This document shows positions 23,001 through 35,000 of a stretch of 64,000 nt of DNA, piece after piece (position 1 is the stretch's first letter; every line of letters begins with the position of its first letter). The notes beneath the pieces were generated by a model. That model was not told where the DNA came from. It saw only the letters and a list, made by a program, of their open reading frames with translations, and made no database searches. The stretch spans positions 2,728,001-2,792,000 of the forward strand of contig NC_088316.1 in NCBI RefSeq assembly GCF_910592395.1. Reading direction: 5' to 3'. The translations under genes and the position numbers were made by a program. The DNA comes from Lineus longissimus. Lineage: Eukaryota > Nemertea > Pilidiophora > Heteronemertea > Lineidae.

Positions 23001-24139
23001 GTGATGTCAGTCAGGATTCAGTCAGGTTGCAGTGTTACCTTACATTTTTATGGCAGTGTTGAAATCAGTGGAAAGCAGTCATAGGGAGTGTTTTACAGTC
23101 ACGCATTACCAATGGCATACTTTATAGTCAAAGATGTCATGAATTCTCGGAGGAACTATTTTTTGCACAGAGTGGAAGAGAAGAAGTTAAAAGATAGATG
23201 GGAATCAGGGCTCGAGATAACCCCCCGAAAAATGTCTTTTGAAGTATTACACTTGGCCCAGGACCCTTACATTTGAAACTGAGTTAACTTAAAAATATGT
23301 TACAGGACTCCTGAGATAGCTTTGTTTGACTACTGAGTAAGACAGTTCAGCTTGAGCCCTGCTGGGAAGCCTGTTTGGCCTGATCCAAAGAAACAACTTA
23401 CCTCTTGGAAAATATAATGAGCTATCTTAGGGTTATGAAGGACAACATCGCCAAGTTGAACTGTAAGGAAACAAGGAAACATTATATTTATATGTGACTC
23501 TGTCACATTTTCTGTACTGACAACTTAGATCTAGAATTGATAGACCTTAAATTTAAAATTCTTGCTTGCTACATATATAAATAATAATAAGATATATACA
23601 CCAGTAAAACTTACTGTCTGAAATGGAAGTCTGAAACACTGACTGAAGACATTGTATTGAACTCACCATCCAAGTCCATGATGTCCATTGGCTCCAATGG
23701 TATGCTGAAGGAGTAGGTCCCATTATTCTGATGCATTGAAGAAACGAAAATGGAAAGGGAAGAATATAGGCAATTGATATTTTTGCATGATTTTTTAAAA
23801 CATGATTTACATTTCATGAAATCAGATCCAAGACAACTTGGACAGCTCATTTTTTTTTTCTGCTCATTTTTCATTGCTCATTTTTCTGTCATGATACTCA
23901 TTGCAAATGACTTCTATAACAATGTATGAATTGTTACCCATTGATGTTATTATATATCATTAAGTTCTTTACTTTCCATGTTTCACCTCTTCAGGAAATT
24001 ACTAAATGTTTACTACCTTTTGCCTCAAGTCTGGTTGATAAGCGTTACATTTCTCTTTGATGTCTTTAAGTGACCCAGTGTTGTCTAAATACAACAATGC
24101 TGCCGATACTATATCAAGTTTGAAGTAGCATGGTTCCAT
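17098..24139 (-). CDS. MCMDC2: MCMDC2, meiotic MCM-domain protein
   Basis: Thirteen exons, all phases agreeing: 24139-24017, 23727-23667, 23460-23402, 22947-22847, 22413-22136, 21382-21278, 20715-20542, 19954-19562, 19105-18922, 18506-18350, 18240-18098, 17881-17698, 17172-17098. Product about 678 aa, matching the family length (human about 681). N-terminus: AALLYLDNTGSLKDI. OB/zinc region: RYRCPETSC and HCQYCNGTL supply two Cys pairs, followed by RELGDKIVVDMV. AAA+ region: Walker A position reads IGKDTGVLHQLLMY (no GK[ST]), Walker B position GGVCYLGDVGRF (no DE), so ATPase activity is probably lost, as in known MCMDC2. C-terminus has the winged-helix-like SHARLHHRPDVLEGDAVMA. Family role: nuclear, meiotic recombination and homolog repair. 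The ATG exon has a 5'UTR acceptor, so a noncoding first exon lies toward DDIAS. The exon 5 donor (after GGG G, 22136) was chosen by phase and homology. Confidence 0.92.
17478..17668 (+). repeat. Dispersed repeat, copy 2 of 2
   Basis: Near-identical to 5050-5250 (ATACACCTTTCCAGAATGGG through CACCAATTTCGTGAAG). It lies in the last intron of MCMDC2 and ends about 30 bases from the exon at 17698. Confidence 0.8.
18612..18905 (+). mobile_element. 5'-truncated SINE in MCMDC2 intron
   Basis: Shares the body of the tRNA-derived SINE at 58272-58610: GGAGAACCCAGGAT, GATGAACCGGCGTGGCTTTC, GGATGAGACTATAAGC, AAAAGATCCCACACAGGTGG and a final CCAATAGGGT. The tRNA head is missing. The GGATGAGAC...AAAAGATCCCAC block resembles conserved central domains of animal SINEs. 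Confidence 0.75.
20006..20362. mobile_element. TA-flanked MITE split by another element
   Basis: Left part TACAGTGGAACCTCTCTATT to TTGGTCCCAACTTT, right part TTTCCATTCAATTTGATCTC to GGTTCTACTGTA. Between them lies 20071-20257, a different hairpin-type element. In MCMDC2 intron 7. Confidence 0.8.
20071..20257. mobile_element. Hairpin-type element nested in a MITE
   Basis: Ends TGACCCGTCACAGCAAAACC and GGTTTTGCTGTGACAGGTTA are inverted repeats. Internal GAAATGAACAAACAGTCCGT relates it to the hairpin elements at 3697 and 21852. It resembles 51297-51490 most closely. Confidence 0.75.
21852..22074. repeat. Long near-perfect hairpin element, copy 2
   Basis: Same sequence and arm structure as 3697-3919, with only a few differences, between MCMDC2 exons 5 and 6. 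The high similarity of copies suggests recent activity. Confidence 0.85.
22438..22658. mobile_element. MITE with AAAGGG...ACTATAGGCAG ends, copy 2
   Basis: Left AAAGGGGGACTATAGGCAGG, right CTGCCTATATAGTCCCTTTA. Begins about 25 bases upstream (in gene direction) of MCMDC2 exon 5. Matches 11728-11937. Confidence 0.85.
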
Positions 24140-24154
24140 CTCTGCAAATAAATA

Positions 24155-24318
24155 TACAGTAGAACAATGGGACTGACAAGTGCTGTCCTTAATAGAGTTG
24201 TCCTGATTAGAGAGGTTAAATTGAAATTGAATGGAAGCAACCAATTTGGGACCAAAACAAGTATCCTTGAAAAGGAGGTTGTCCTTGATAGAGAGATGTC
24301 CGCTAAGGGAGGTGATAC
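24155..24318. mobile_element. TA-flanked MITE beside the MCMDC2 start exon
   Basis: Starts TACAGTAGAACAATGGGACT with a small internal deletion and ends about GTCCGCTAAGGGAGGTGATA. The left end is about 16 bases from the start codon; the sequence between contains the 3' splice site of the 5'UTR intron. Confidence 0.75.
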
Positions 24319-25012
24319 TTCAAAAAGCAAATAAACTTTTTCATTAGCCGGTCTTTTAGGTTGTCCGGAAATTGATACCCTGTTATCCGACAACCGGAAC
24401 ACGTAGTGCATATTTTTTCATGTATTTCACTTTAACTGTTCTTTCGGTTTTCGACGGACTAAACATAATATAATGTATACTAACGAAGTAAATGGTTCTT
24501 ACTGTATCAACATATTGGCTGTTAATCGGTGTTTTTTTGGTTTCTTGGAAATACGATGTTGTTTGTGACGAGAAAGCAGAAAATAGCAGACGAAATCGGC
24601 CAATTTTAGTTTAAAAACTTCCCGCAAGCGGCGCTTAGTCGGCGGCGATTTCGAAACTCGAAACTCCTAAAAATTTCGAATGAAACTACATTGAGGTGTT
24701 TATGAGTCAATTGAGGTGCTAGCTGTTTGTATAAAGGTATAAAGAACTAGAATACGTCAATATAATGATAACAAAGTTAGCTTTTTGACTGTATTCTGTC
24801 TATATTTGAACTATTAGTTCAATCCGACTATGTAATGTACGTGATGTCTGTACAGTATGTGCGCTATTTTCGGACAAATGATTCATCCAACACCCTATTT
24901 TTACCACAAGGCACAATAGACATCAAGAATTTTCAAAGATGCTTGACACATGTTTTACCATCTCCTCATCTTTTTTCAGGTGCTCCCAGTGATATAGTGT
25001 GAGCTTTTCAAA
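24319..25012. promoter_or_regulatory. Divergent promoter region MCMDC2 / DDIAS
   Basis: Both coding-start exons are preceded by splice acceptors (24142-ward on minus; TTTTTTCAG at about 24979 on plus), so the noncoding first exons and shared promoter should lie between about 24330 and 24960. No TATA box is clear. Confidence 0.5.
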
Positions 25013-28000
25013 ATGAATGATGTACGCAGCCTGATCCTTGCGACTGTGATAGATGTGAATGGGGGACCTATCTCCTATCCGAGTTGTTCATTCTGCCACA
25101 CTAAGGTTCATGAAGACAATAGTTCAAGCTCTGGTGAGAGGAGGTAAGCTTTGTGGTGAGCTCAGACAATGGGGTAATTGCTTTGGGGTGGGAGATCACT
25201 GTCCACCTAGGTTTTATGTTTTGCTCGGCCCGTAATTTAATAGTAAACATATGTTAATGGCCATTGGGAGATGCCGAAATAGGTCAGGATTGAAACAACT
25301 CTACCAAGAACTAAGTTCATGAGCTTGGATTGTTGGTTTCAATGGGAAAATAATGCACATCGGGCAAAATAACAGGTATGAAGAGTGAGTTTTAAGGCAC
25401 TGGATTGCTAAAAATGTTATTTTTACAATCGCAGATTTGTGTGTACCAAGTGCAGAAAGACGATCCCAAACTGTCAGGTCAATCATCGCTTTCGAGTTTC
25501 ACTGCGTATTGCTGAAGGCTGCACGGAGTGTGATGTCACAATCTTCGGCAGCTGCCTGGACAGAGTGCTTGGCGCTGCTGCAGAGAAATTTGTGCAGTAA
25601 GTATTTCAAATGATACTGAGGTTACCTTGCAAAACATGTACATGTAGGTGGATACTTGAGCAATCGGAAAGCGAAGACGGAGACTTTTAAATCCAGTTCC
25701 ATGATCAGGAAATCATGGCTTCAAGTTCAGTTTTTATGAACTGGTGCCCTTGGAGAAGTTCCACAACTGCTATTGTTTTGAAATATCAAAGATTTCTCTG
25801 ACTTGTTTTCCAAAATTCCCTGAAATATTACAGCCATTGTCTCCAATTGAATCCACATGTTTTTTATTTATTTTTTTCTCTCAAAATTTCAGATTCCAAT
25901 ACAACCTGCAGCAGAATGGATTCTCCTCCACCCAAATCCAAGATCTGATTCTTCAAGTCTTCAGCGACCGCCTCATTGGACAGAAGTATTATTTCGGTTT
26001 CCGTATCCCGAAAACAGCCAAAGGCAGAACTCTCGAATACGTCATTGAGACAGCGCCATCGTGTGGTATCGTTGCACACCAAATTGTAACAATCGACGAA
26101 CCGATCCGCAGTGTTTATGCTGATCTCAAGTCAGAGGCAGAAAAGGCGTGGCGACAGTGTCATTCACAACAAACACACAATGGCCCTGATGAAGATCCCG
26201 ATTTAACTGCTTCACAAAGGATTTTAGATAACCGGTCCGCATTTGATTTTTCATCCATGTCAAGTGTGAATTATTCTAATCAACAGCTATCATTAGGTTT
26301 GGCAAGTTTTGAGACGAGCGTTTTGTCTCAAGGAGTTACACCGAGATCGGTAGCCAGAATGTCCAACATGACTTGTAATGCATCTGTGTACAAGAGAAAG
26401 AATGCGACTAGTTTTAATGATGTAAATTTGAATGTTGAAACTCCGCATCACTTTATACCTGCTTTAACTGTGAATTCGGTTGAAAAGGGAAATAAAAACA
26501 AGTCATGTTCTTCCATGTTACACTCAGAAGACCCCAGTCATGCCAGTGAAAGCCTTTTCAGCAAGGACAGTCAATTCTGTTGTGCAAATGAACTGAATGA
26601 AAATGACAAATCAAACACTGACATTCCAAAAAATTGTGATAACTTTAGCGAGATACTTTTCAGCAAGGACAGTCAAGTACCCGTCGTGACCGATGTTTCA
26701 AAATCTGTTGAGACCAGACAAAGTATGAATTTTCTCCTACCTCCAGTTAATTGGAAATATAAGTCAAGGATCCCAGTGCGTGATAACTTGAGTGAAAGTC
26801 TTTTTAGTAAGGAGAGTCACGTGTCCTGTGTAGGTAGTAATATTTCAAAGTCGTCCTATGCCTTACAGAGGCAGTCTAGCTCAGTTGGACGGGTTGGATC
26901 CCGGGGCAGATGGTCACGGCTTTCTGGAGGCCTCTGTGTGTCTCGAGCTTCAACGATGGCTGATATCCCCTCGGAGATTTTTAGCGAAACCTTGTTCAGT
27001 GTTGACAGTCGGGAATCCATAGCAAGCCCTGCTGTCGAGAAGAGGATTCACAGTGCTGAGATTAGAACTTGTGCGTTGAATTCTGATTCAGAGACATGCG
27101 CAAGATCAAAACTGCAGACAGAAAATTTCAGTGAAAGTTTATTTAGTCAGGAAAGTCAGTTTGATAGTTTTGTAGGTTTTGTCGACGTTGATGTATGTCA
27201 AAAAGAACGACACTCTTGTGCGGATGCACATGAACATGTAAGAAACGATAAGGGGCCTTCATGTACACGTACGCCGGTGGTGAGGAGATGCAGTCAGCCC
27301 TTACTCAGTGAAGAAATTCCAGTTCTTGATGTGGCCAGTGCTAATAAACTTCGTGACATTGGTGCAGTGGAAGTTGGGATGGACAATGATTGCATTCCAA
27401 AGGACTGTGTTGTGACTCCAGTATCCAAGGCATGCAGCAGAAAGACTACTAGTACAGAAGGAGCACAGATGCTGGAAGGTGATGAGCACAGTGACAGTTT
27501 TAGTGAGGAAATTCCGATTCAAGGTGGTACCAATGCAAGTAAATGTTGTGCCATTGCAAGAAATGCTAGAGTGGGAAATAAAATTCAAGATAATCAGAAG
27601 GAATGTTCAGCAACTGGTATTGGTAAGGACAGCTTTTTCAGTGAGGAAATTCCAGTTCTTGGTGTTACCAATGCCAGTAGAGATTGTGACAGTGCCATGA
27701 AGGATGGGATTAAAGAAAACTACTTTCAGGAAGATAATGAAGATTGTGCCATCGCGTCGAAATCAAATACAAGTGGTGCAGTCACTTTAGAGAAAAGTAC
27801 CAGTAATCTGAAGTCGATGGCTAATGAATGCAGTGATAATATTTTCAGTGAAGAAATTCCATTTTTGGATGATCTCGACTGTAAAGGTAGAAATTTCAAT
27901 GCTTACTTCAAGAAACCTGTGGTACCAAATTTAACTCTGTGTCTGGCAAAGTCGGCAGTGAATGTGGACTTGAAAGACAAAACCAAACCAAAGGATTTGA

Positions 28001-29961
28001 ATCCTGAAACTTTCTGTATGTGGGATCTCTTGGCTGACTGTAGTGACTATGTCATCATGCCTGAAGACGATGATGAAATAGCTCAGGACAGGCTGAACAG
28101 AATTTCCAACATCGTTCAGGACTTGAATCCTCCGGAATCGGAACGATTGGATGAATTTCTTTGCAAATTTGACAATAGTGACTCCACAGGTATTTGTGTG
28201 AAGGGTGACAATAGTATTGTTCTTGGTGACAATACTCGCCAGCGCAGTACCACTGGTTGTGGTGTTGGTGAGCATGCAAATTTGAACACGCGTATGAATG
28301 GAGGGGTCTGCAAAGCTGCTCCACCTGAGTCAGAAAACATTGATGAATTTTTGGGAAAATGCGATGATATCATGTCGGACTCAGAGATGAGCAGCAGTTC
28401 ATTCGAGGATTCAAAGCTTTTACACGAGGTTTTTGCTCTAGAGAATGACATTGTTGGCGAAGTTATCTCAAAAGATATCGTTGAAATTACTGTGGATTGC
28501 TCATCAGGGTGTAAAAAGGACTTGGCTACTCATTCCAAACATTTGGAAAAAGTAATTGAATCTGAAAAATCTTGCATTACGGATTCTGTCTTTGATTTTT
28601 CGTCTGATCTCTTTACCCCAACTCCGAAATCTTTTCATGTGTTGGGATCTCATTCTCTGGAAAAACATGCTGGAAAATGTGACAATTATGAAGAGATTGG
28701 GCAGTCACATGAAAATGTTCAGGTTGACTCTGGTTTAGGACGTAGTGCTAGCCAACTAAATGATAAATATGATCGAGTGCCAACTGAACAGGGGGTAGGA
28801 TTTATAGATGCGCCAGAAAAAGATGGCATTGCCCCTGTGGTGACAGACTACAATATTCAAATGGAAATAGCTACAAATGATTCACAGCCTTTTGGGGAGT
28901 ATTTGGAGCCAAAAAAGCTGATGATCCAATTTGATGAAGCAAGTCAAGACCTTTGGTCGCAAGATTTGTTGTCAAGTCCAACACAAACTTTAAAAAGTCC
29001 AAGTGTCTTGGGATCGAATGGTGGACAGAGAATTGGAGACAAAATGGGCAAGGGAATGCCTCGATGTCATTTTGGACACACTAATGCTGCACTACCAGTG
29101 GCATTCACGCAGAAGATTGCTGCTTCGAACAATGTAATTGTATGTGGGTTGACAGACAGCGAAAGCCCAGGGATTGTCTTCAAAACCCCACTCAACAACA
29201 TCAGGAAATGCTCCTTTAGAAAATCGAAGCTAGTTCTCAATCAAACCAGCACTCCTCTGTCAATGCGGAACACCTCCACTTCCAGTGATCTAAAAAGCTC
29301 CAATCAAGTGCAGAGGAAGTCTACTGCTACTGGAATTGATAGTGCCCATTGTAAAAACAGAACTCCACTCATGCCAGTCCTGAATTCAACTGAAAATTCC
29401 TTGCTAAAACGACCGAAGTCATCACTGAAGAATCTAAGGACTTTTTTCCCATTGAGAACAAGTTGCAAAGTTCTTAAAATGTCAGATAACAGTAATATAT
29501 CAGTTTTTGATTCTCCAACAATTAAGAGTCTTAGAAAAACTGTCCGATTTGCGGAGAAGTTCCTTCGGAACGATAAGGAAAATTTATCGTGTTTATCAGA
29601 TTCGGTTCTCTTGCTAGCAGCTGGGGAAGAGAATGATAATGGCGGGTCAGGTTGCAGTCCTGTGGGAGAAGGAAGTTTAGTTAGGACTCATTCCAAAAAT
29701 TACAGTCCTCACAAAATGCAAACACCGAATTCTAAGACGAATCAGTTTATGTATCAGAGCCATTCACCGGATCTATTTTCCTCAATGGACAATTCTATGT
29801 TCGAAGCTCATGAGCCACATGGAGAACTTTTCCCGTTTGAAGTGCGTGGGGAGTCCTCGAAGCATCGGAATGGTCATTCACAGAGAAGAGAGAGTTTATT
29901 TGGTGATAAATCTTTGCCTGCTTTGTCCTTTGATGTATCTGGAGACTTATTTTCTGACTAA
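25013..29961 (+). CDS. DDIAS: DDIAS (Noxin), DNA damage-induced apoptosis suppressor
   Basis: Three exons (25013-25143, 25435-25596, 25893-29961; phases agree) give about 1453 aa. Residues 1-170 form an RPA70-C-like OB fold: PSCSFC (C25, C28) and CTKC (C47, C50) make a zinc ribbon, followed by HRFRVSLRIAEG, VTIFGSCLDRVLG and GQKYYFGFRI. This matches the N-terminal domain that defines DDIAS/Noxin. The rest is one 4-kb exon of Ser/Asp/Glu-rich, probably disordered sequence with internal motifs: five copies of SE[ST]LFSxxS (about 26540-27160), four of SEEIP (about 27310-27870), two of PPESExxDEFLxK (28130 and 28320), and a final GDLFSD. The C-terminal tail resembles the ELFS end of vertebrate DDIAS. 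Family role: survival after DNA damage. It is longer than the human protein (about 1000 aa). Diverges from MCMDC2, converges on AIFM1-A. Confidence 0.87.
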
Positions 29962-30732
29962 GTTATTGTCCAGTTAATCATTGTCCAAAACATCCATCCT
30001 GGCCGATTTCAAATTGAGTGCACTTCTCAATTTTTTGTCCAAATCCAATATTTCAACTTCTGATATACATTCTAATAGTAATACATGTAATGTTTGATTC
30101 AATGATGTGCATTGTATGACAGTTTACCAAATTTTAGATATCTTCAAAATCTGTGATAATCAATTACATGTTATCAATGCATGATCTATTGTGATTGTGA
30201 AAATATAAAATCTTTGAATCAGAATTGATTTTGTTGTGTCTAACCAACTTGGACCATTGGTTATCAAATTACCTGTCCTGGATCAAATAGGACTGGCTCA
30301 CCAGATGTATCATGCCACCTATTCATCGACTAGCTTGGCCCAATGCAAATTCCTAGACTTCAGTGATGGGGACACCCAGAAGGTCGTAAAGGAATCTTCC
30401 ATAGCCTAGTTGGTTAGGTGGGGCTATACACTTGGGGAAGGGGTGGTACAATACACTATCGAGAGCTTGTCCACGAACTATATCAAGTCCCATTTCATTT
30501 CTTGGCACCACTGCCAAAGGCAACCAGTGCCTATTCACAGACTAGCTCTACCCAATGTTGAATAGGCCCTAGCTTTGGTAGAATCCTCCAGCAGCTTCAT
30601 AGCCTCGTTTATAGTCAGGCGGGGCTATATACTTAGGGACAATTATTCAGAGCCAGATGTGATAATCATGAATTGACCAGCTGGACACAGACAAGAACAA
30701 CAGGCAAATTTAATAAGAATATTTTATCAAGG
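29962..30732. other. Intergenic 3' region, DDIAS / AIFM1-A
   Basis: No coding sequence seen. DDIAS has no canonical AATAAA before about 30240. At 30330-30620 there is a loose duplication (AGGCGGGGCTATATACTTAGGG and GGTGGGGCTATACACTTGGG). Confidence 0.5.
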
Positions 30733-30738
30733 TTTATT
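30733..30738 (-). terminator. Candidate poly(A) signal of AIFM1-A
   Basis: AATAAA on the minus strand about 1.27 kb after the AIFM1-A stop codon. It is the first canonical signal noted beyond the tandem repeats; usage is inferred. Confidence 0.4.
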
Positions 30739-30949
30739 ATCACAACGTGAGGATTCAGTTATAGCAACTGTAAACAATATCATTTACAACTACGTGTACA
30801 TATTGCTACCATAACATGTGCATTGAAAGACCATGGACTATGTGAATTATTACACATGCAGAACCTGGAGGTAGGGAGGGGGTTCACGCAAGGGTTTGCT
30901 GCTAAAGACATATACCACATTTTGGAAAAAAAACATTTTTCAATCAGCA

Positions 30950-31450
30950 TCTCGTGCAAGGTCACTAAATCTTCGGTAGTTGCTACTAATGATTCTATTA
31001 TGATTGATAGCTATCAAAATTCTCCGAAACAATTCATTCTTCATTAAACAATTGAATTCTCCTCAATACCATCTTGGCATCAAAATATTTCATAATCAGC
31101 AACAGTAAGGTCTCTGACTCTTGGGTCGTTGCTACTAATGTTTCTATTATGATCGATATCTATCAAAATTCTCCAAAAAAACAAATCCTTCTTTAAACAA
31201 TTTTGAATTCTCCTCAATACCATCTTGGCATCAAAACTATTTCATAATCAGCAACAGTAAGGTCTCTGACTCTTGGGTCGTTGCTACTAATGTTTCTATT
31301 TTGATCGATATCTATCAAAATTCTCCAAAAAAACAAATCCTTCGTTAAACAATTTTGAATTCTCCTCAATGCCATCTTGGCATCAAAACTATTTCATAAT
31401 CAGCGACTGCAAAGTCTCAAATTTTTATGTCGTTGCTTCATACCAACGTT
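30950..31450. repeat. Tandem repeat of about 150 bp in AIFM1-A 3'UTR
   Basis: Three to four units with landmarks TTCTCCTCAATACCATCTTG, TTTCATAATCAGCAAC and GGGTCGTTGCTACTAATG. The third unit is diverged. Confidence 0.85.
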
Positions 31451-31839
31451 TGATAAAATTCAAAATCAATCAAAATTATCCAAAATAACTCCTTCTTTCA
31501 TAACAATTCTTGGACTCCTCTTTATCAAATGTCTTCTCAATACACTCAAAACACAAACACCTTGATAAGAGCACTTTCTCTGGTACTTTCATTTCCCAAT
31601 AGAGAGTTATAACTATCTCTCTTTTAGCACATAACGGCCTCAACTGCTACTCTAGACATGCTGTGACCACACAAATTCGTAATCATAGAATCCTAATCTG
31701 CAAACACTTTCACTAACAATCAGACTGAGTAGAAACCTTATAAATTATTTACATGTAGATGTCCAATTCTCGTTCCACAATGGCTATATTGTCCTTGATT
31801 GAAATAAGCCAAACAAAATACTTGAATCAAATGTTTGTA

Positions 31840-32001
31840 TACAGTAGAACCTCTCTATTAAGGACACCCTTGGGACTGACAAGTGCTGTCCTTTATAGAG
31901 AGGTGTCCGGATTAGAGGTCAAATTGAATGGAAACAACCAAATTGGGTCTAGAACTAGTGTCCTTAATAGAGAGGTGTCCACTAAGGGAGGTTCCACTGT
32001 A
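31840..32001. mobile_element. TA-flanked MITE just after the AIFM1-A stop
   Basis: Complete copy, TACAGTAGAACCTCTCTATT to GGAGGTTCCACTGTA. Its edge is 7 bases from the TAG stop at 32011-32009, so the AIFM1-A mRNA would carry the foldable element at the start of its 3'UTR. Confidence 0.85.
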
Positions 32002-32008
32002 GTTGCCT

Positions 32009-35000
32009 CTAGCTGTGGATATCGAATAATTTTGCTACTTCATTTAGATCTTTATGTCTGATGCCATCCTTGATAATCTGAAATGAAATAAAGATAAAGG
32101 AAGTGACTACTTGGCAAGCCCGGCTTACCAAACAGCGACTTTTTTTTGTCCTGAATGGAGAGCCGAACTCATAAATATTAAAGTAAAGTCTCCAGCTCGC
32201 CAAACAGGGTAGATTTTTTACCTGTTTGGCAAGCCCGGCTGGCTTTTTAGTGCTGTTTGGCAAGCGGCTCTCCAAACAGGACAAAAAAAGATGCCTGTTC
32301 GGCGAGCGGCTTGCCAAATAGACCCGGCCAAAGATAAAACGCTACAAATTTGAGAAGCCAAAATAAGCCAAATGTGGACATCTACAACAGGATCTCAATG
32401 AATCAACTGTAGCAGAGAATAGTTTAAGAAGGAAGCTAAGTTCTGCAAGACTGTAGTGGAGAGAGGACACACAGGACAATGGACACATCTGATGATCATA
32501 TACACATATATAGGTTGTAATGACTAGTGTCTTTGATTGAGAGGTTGTCCTGAGTAGAGAGGTGTCCGCTAAGGGAGGTTCCACAGTACAAGTAGGGTAC
32601 AGACTGCCTTCTCACCATTACAAGTAAGTTTGAAAGTAAAGAGTATCTCAAAGCCAAGTATGACTGGCCCTTTCATTGTGAGTGACACGATAATGGAGCT
32701 GACCAGGACTTCACTATGGGAGTGTCTCATTACTTCAGTTCAGAGATCGGAAGCAAAACACTCACATGATAACTCAGAGACATTTTTGATGACTGAGTGA
32801 AAACTACACCATTATGGATAAATATCTGATCATTGAATGTTACCTACCTTTCTAGCTACCCCCATTTTATTAAAGACATTCCATAATACAATTCCGACCA
32901 CCACATCATCCTTCGTATAAAAGACTACTCCCTTCCCATAATTTTCGCTGACCGTCGGTGACGATTTAACAGCGTCCATTGCTTTGGCACCTTTGGTGGA
33001 CACAACCTGAAATCGACATTGGTATACAAATGTAAAGGTCAACTGAAGGACGAATTCCGGTTTGAGGTCTTGCATAACAGTGACCCCCATCGTCACATGG
33101 GTTCCACAAAAATAATAAAATGCACCATTTTCTAAGTTACGCTTTTTCCTTATTTACTCGTCAGAAGAAATTCTCATTTGTCAGAACTAATTCTGTGTTG
33201 ACTGTTATTGGATGGGATCATTTCGGTGAAATAGTTCCTGCTTCGGCTTGAGAAAACAAGCCATATGCCCAGTCCACCATCCCTAGGGGGACAGGGACTG
33301 GAGACCATTCTCACCTCTTCTGTCTCAGATCTAAGGCTTTCTCCTGTCTTCTTCACAACAGCTTCAGGAGTATCTTCTGCTGTGGCTTGAGCAAACACAC
33401 CTACTGTAGGAAGAGTGGCATCAACACGACCTATTGCCTGGTACCCAACACTTGGCCCGAGATCAGACCTAAAGAAAACATGACAAAACGTAAAACATAC
33501 AGTACTAGATAAATCAATCAACAACATCGCCTTGGCATGGCTGATTTAGGTCTTGATTTAGGTCTCAGACCTGATATTACAGTAGAACCTCTCTATCAAG
33601 GACACCCTGACAAATACTGTCCTTAATAGAGAGGTACAGTAGAACCTCTCTGTTGAGGACACCTTCGGGACTGACAAGTGCTGTCCTTAATAGAGAAGTG
33701 TCCTGATTAGAGAGGTCAAATTGAATGGAAACAACCAATTTGGGACTAAAACGAGTGTCCCTAATACAGAGGTTGTCCTTGATAGAGAGGTGTCCGCTAA
33801 GGGAGGTTCCACTGTAATAGAGAGGTGTCCTGATTAGAGAAGTCAAATTGAATGGAAAGCACCAATTTGGGACCAAAACTAGTGTCCCTAATAGAGAGGT
33901 TGGCCTTAATAGAGAGGTGTCCACTAAGGGAGGTTCCACTGTAATTAAAAACGTTTCTATAGCATTCTGTCTTGGGTGTATTTGCGCATAGTGGTTTACA
34001 GTTCAAACCAATTTCGGTTGATTAACTAAACCTCCAGCTAAGGCTTCTGAGGCTTGGCGTCAACAGAGTCTTGTGCAGAATTCCTCAAGGCTTCAGCTCA
34101 CCAAAACATCGACTGATGCCAATAAGGCTTTCCGGCACCGGTCATATTTTCTCCAGCCAAACGACCACTGACGACAGCATGGTCGTGATGTTCAACTCGT
34201 CGTCTGCCCAGCTTGACGTCGTAGAAACACGATGCATCCCCGGCCTGGAAAACAAGGAAACCAAATGTTTAAATTTCACACATGCATATTCTCTATAAAA
34301 TAGATGAGCCACTTTTTGTGATTTTTATCATTGCACAATTAGGTAATTCACAAAAATAATGCAGATATGGCAGAATGATTACTGGTACATTGGATTAAAA
34401 CGTTATTTCATAGTTTTCTATTTCAAGAGAAGCACCCCCCCACCCCACATGAGCTCTCCAAAGACTGGGAAATACAACCTACACATATACAGTGGAACCT
34501 CCTCAAAGCGGATACCTCTTTATTAAGGACAACCTCTCAATTAAGGACACTAGGTTTGGTCCCAAATTGGTTGTTTCCATTCAATATGACCTCTCTAATC
34601 AGGACACCTCTCTATTAAGGACAGCACTTGTCAGTCCCGTGGGTGTTCTTGATAGTGAGGTTCTACTGTATAATCAAATGGCTCAAAGTCAAGACTTTAC
34701 ATGTACTTACCACCCATACATTACTCCTCGCTTCCAATTCGGCATTGACCCTGAATCCACCGTGAACGTCATCGATTTCTAAACCAGAGGCTGTGGCTAA
34801 CTCAACACTGGGTTCCAGTCCAACGGCCAATATCACATGATCAACAAGAAGCTAAAAAAGAGAGCAGACATCAGAATTCACCCAAGCACAATGCCTTGTT
34901 TCCTGGAGATGTTCAGTCAAGTTTCCTTTGAGAAATGGATGAATGCTGAAATGTTGTGAAAGAAAGGACCGAAGAGTACTTCTTCTTCTTCTTCCTGACA

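Noticed and set aside
33577-33939. Frame encoding [15 protein letters not shown]-type peptides, recurring at many sites
   Set aside because: It is the TA-flanked MITE translated; the same peptides appear at every copy.
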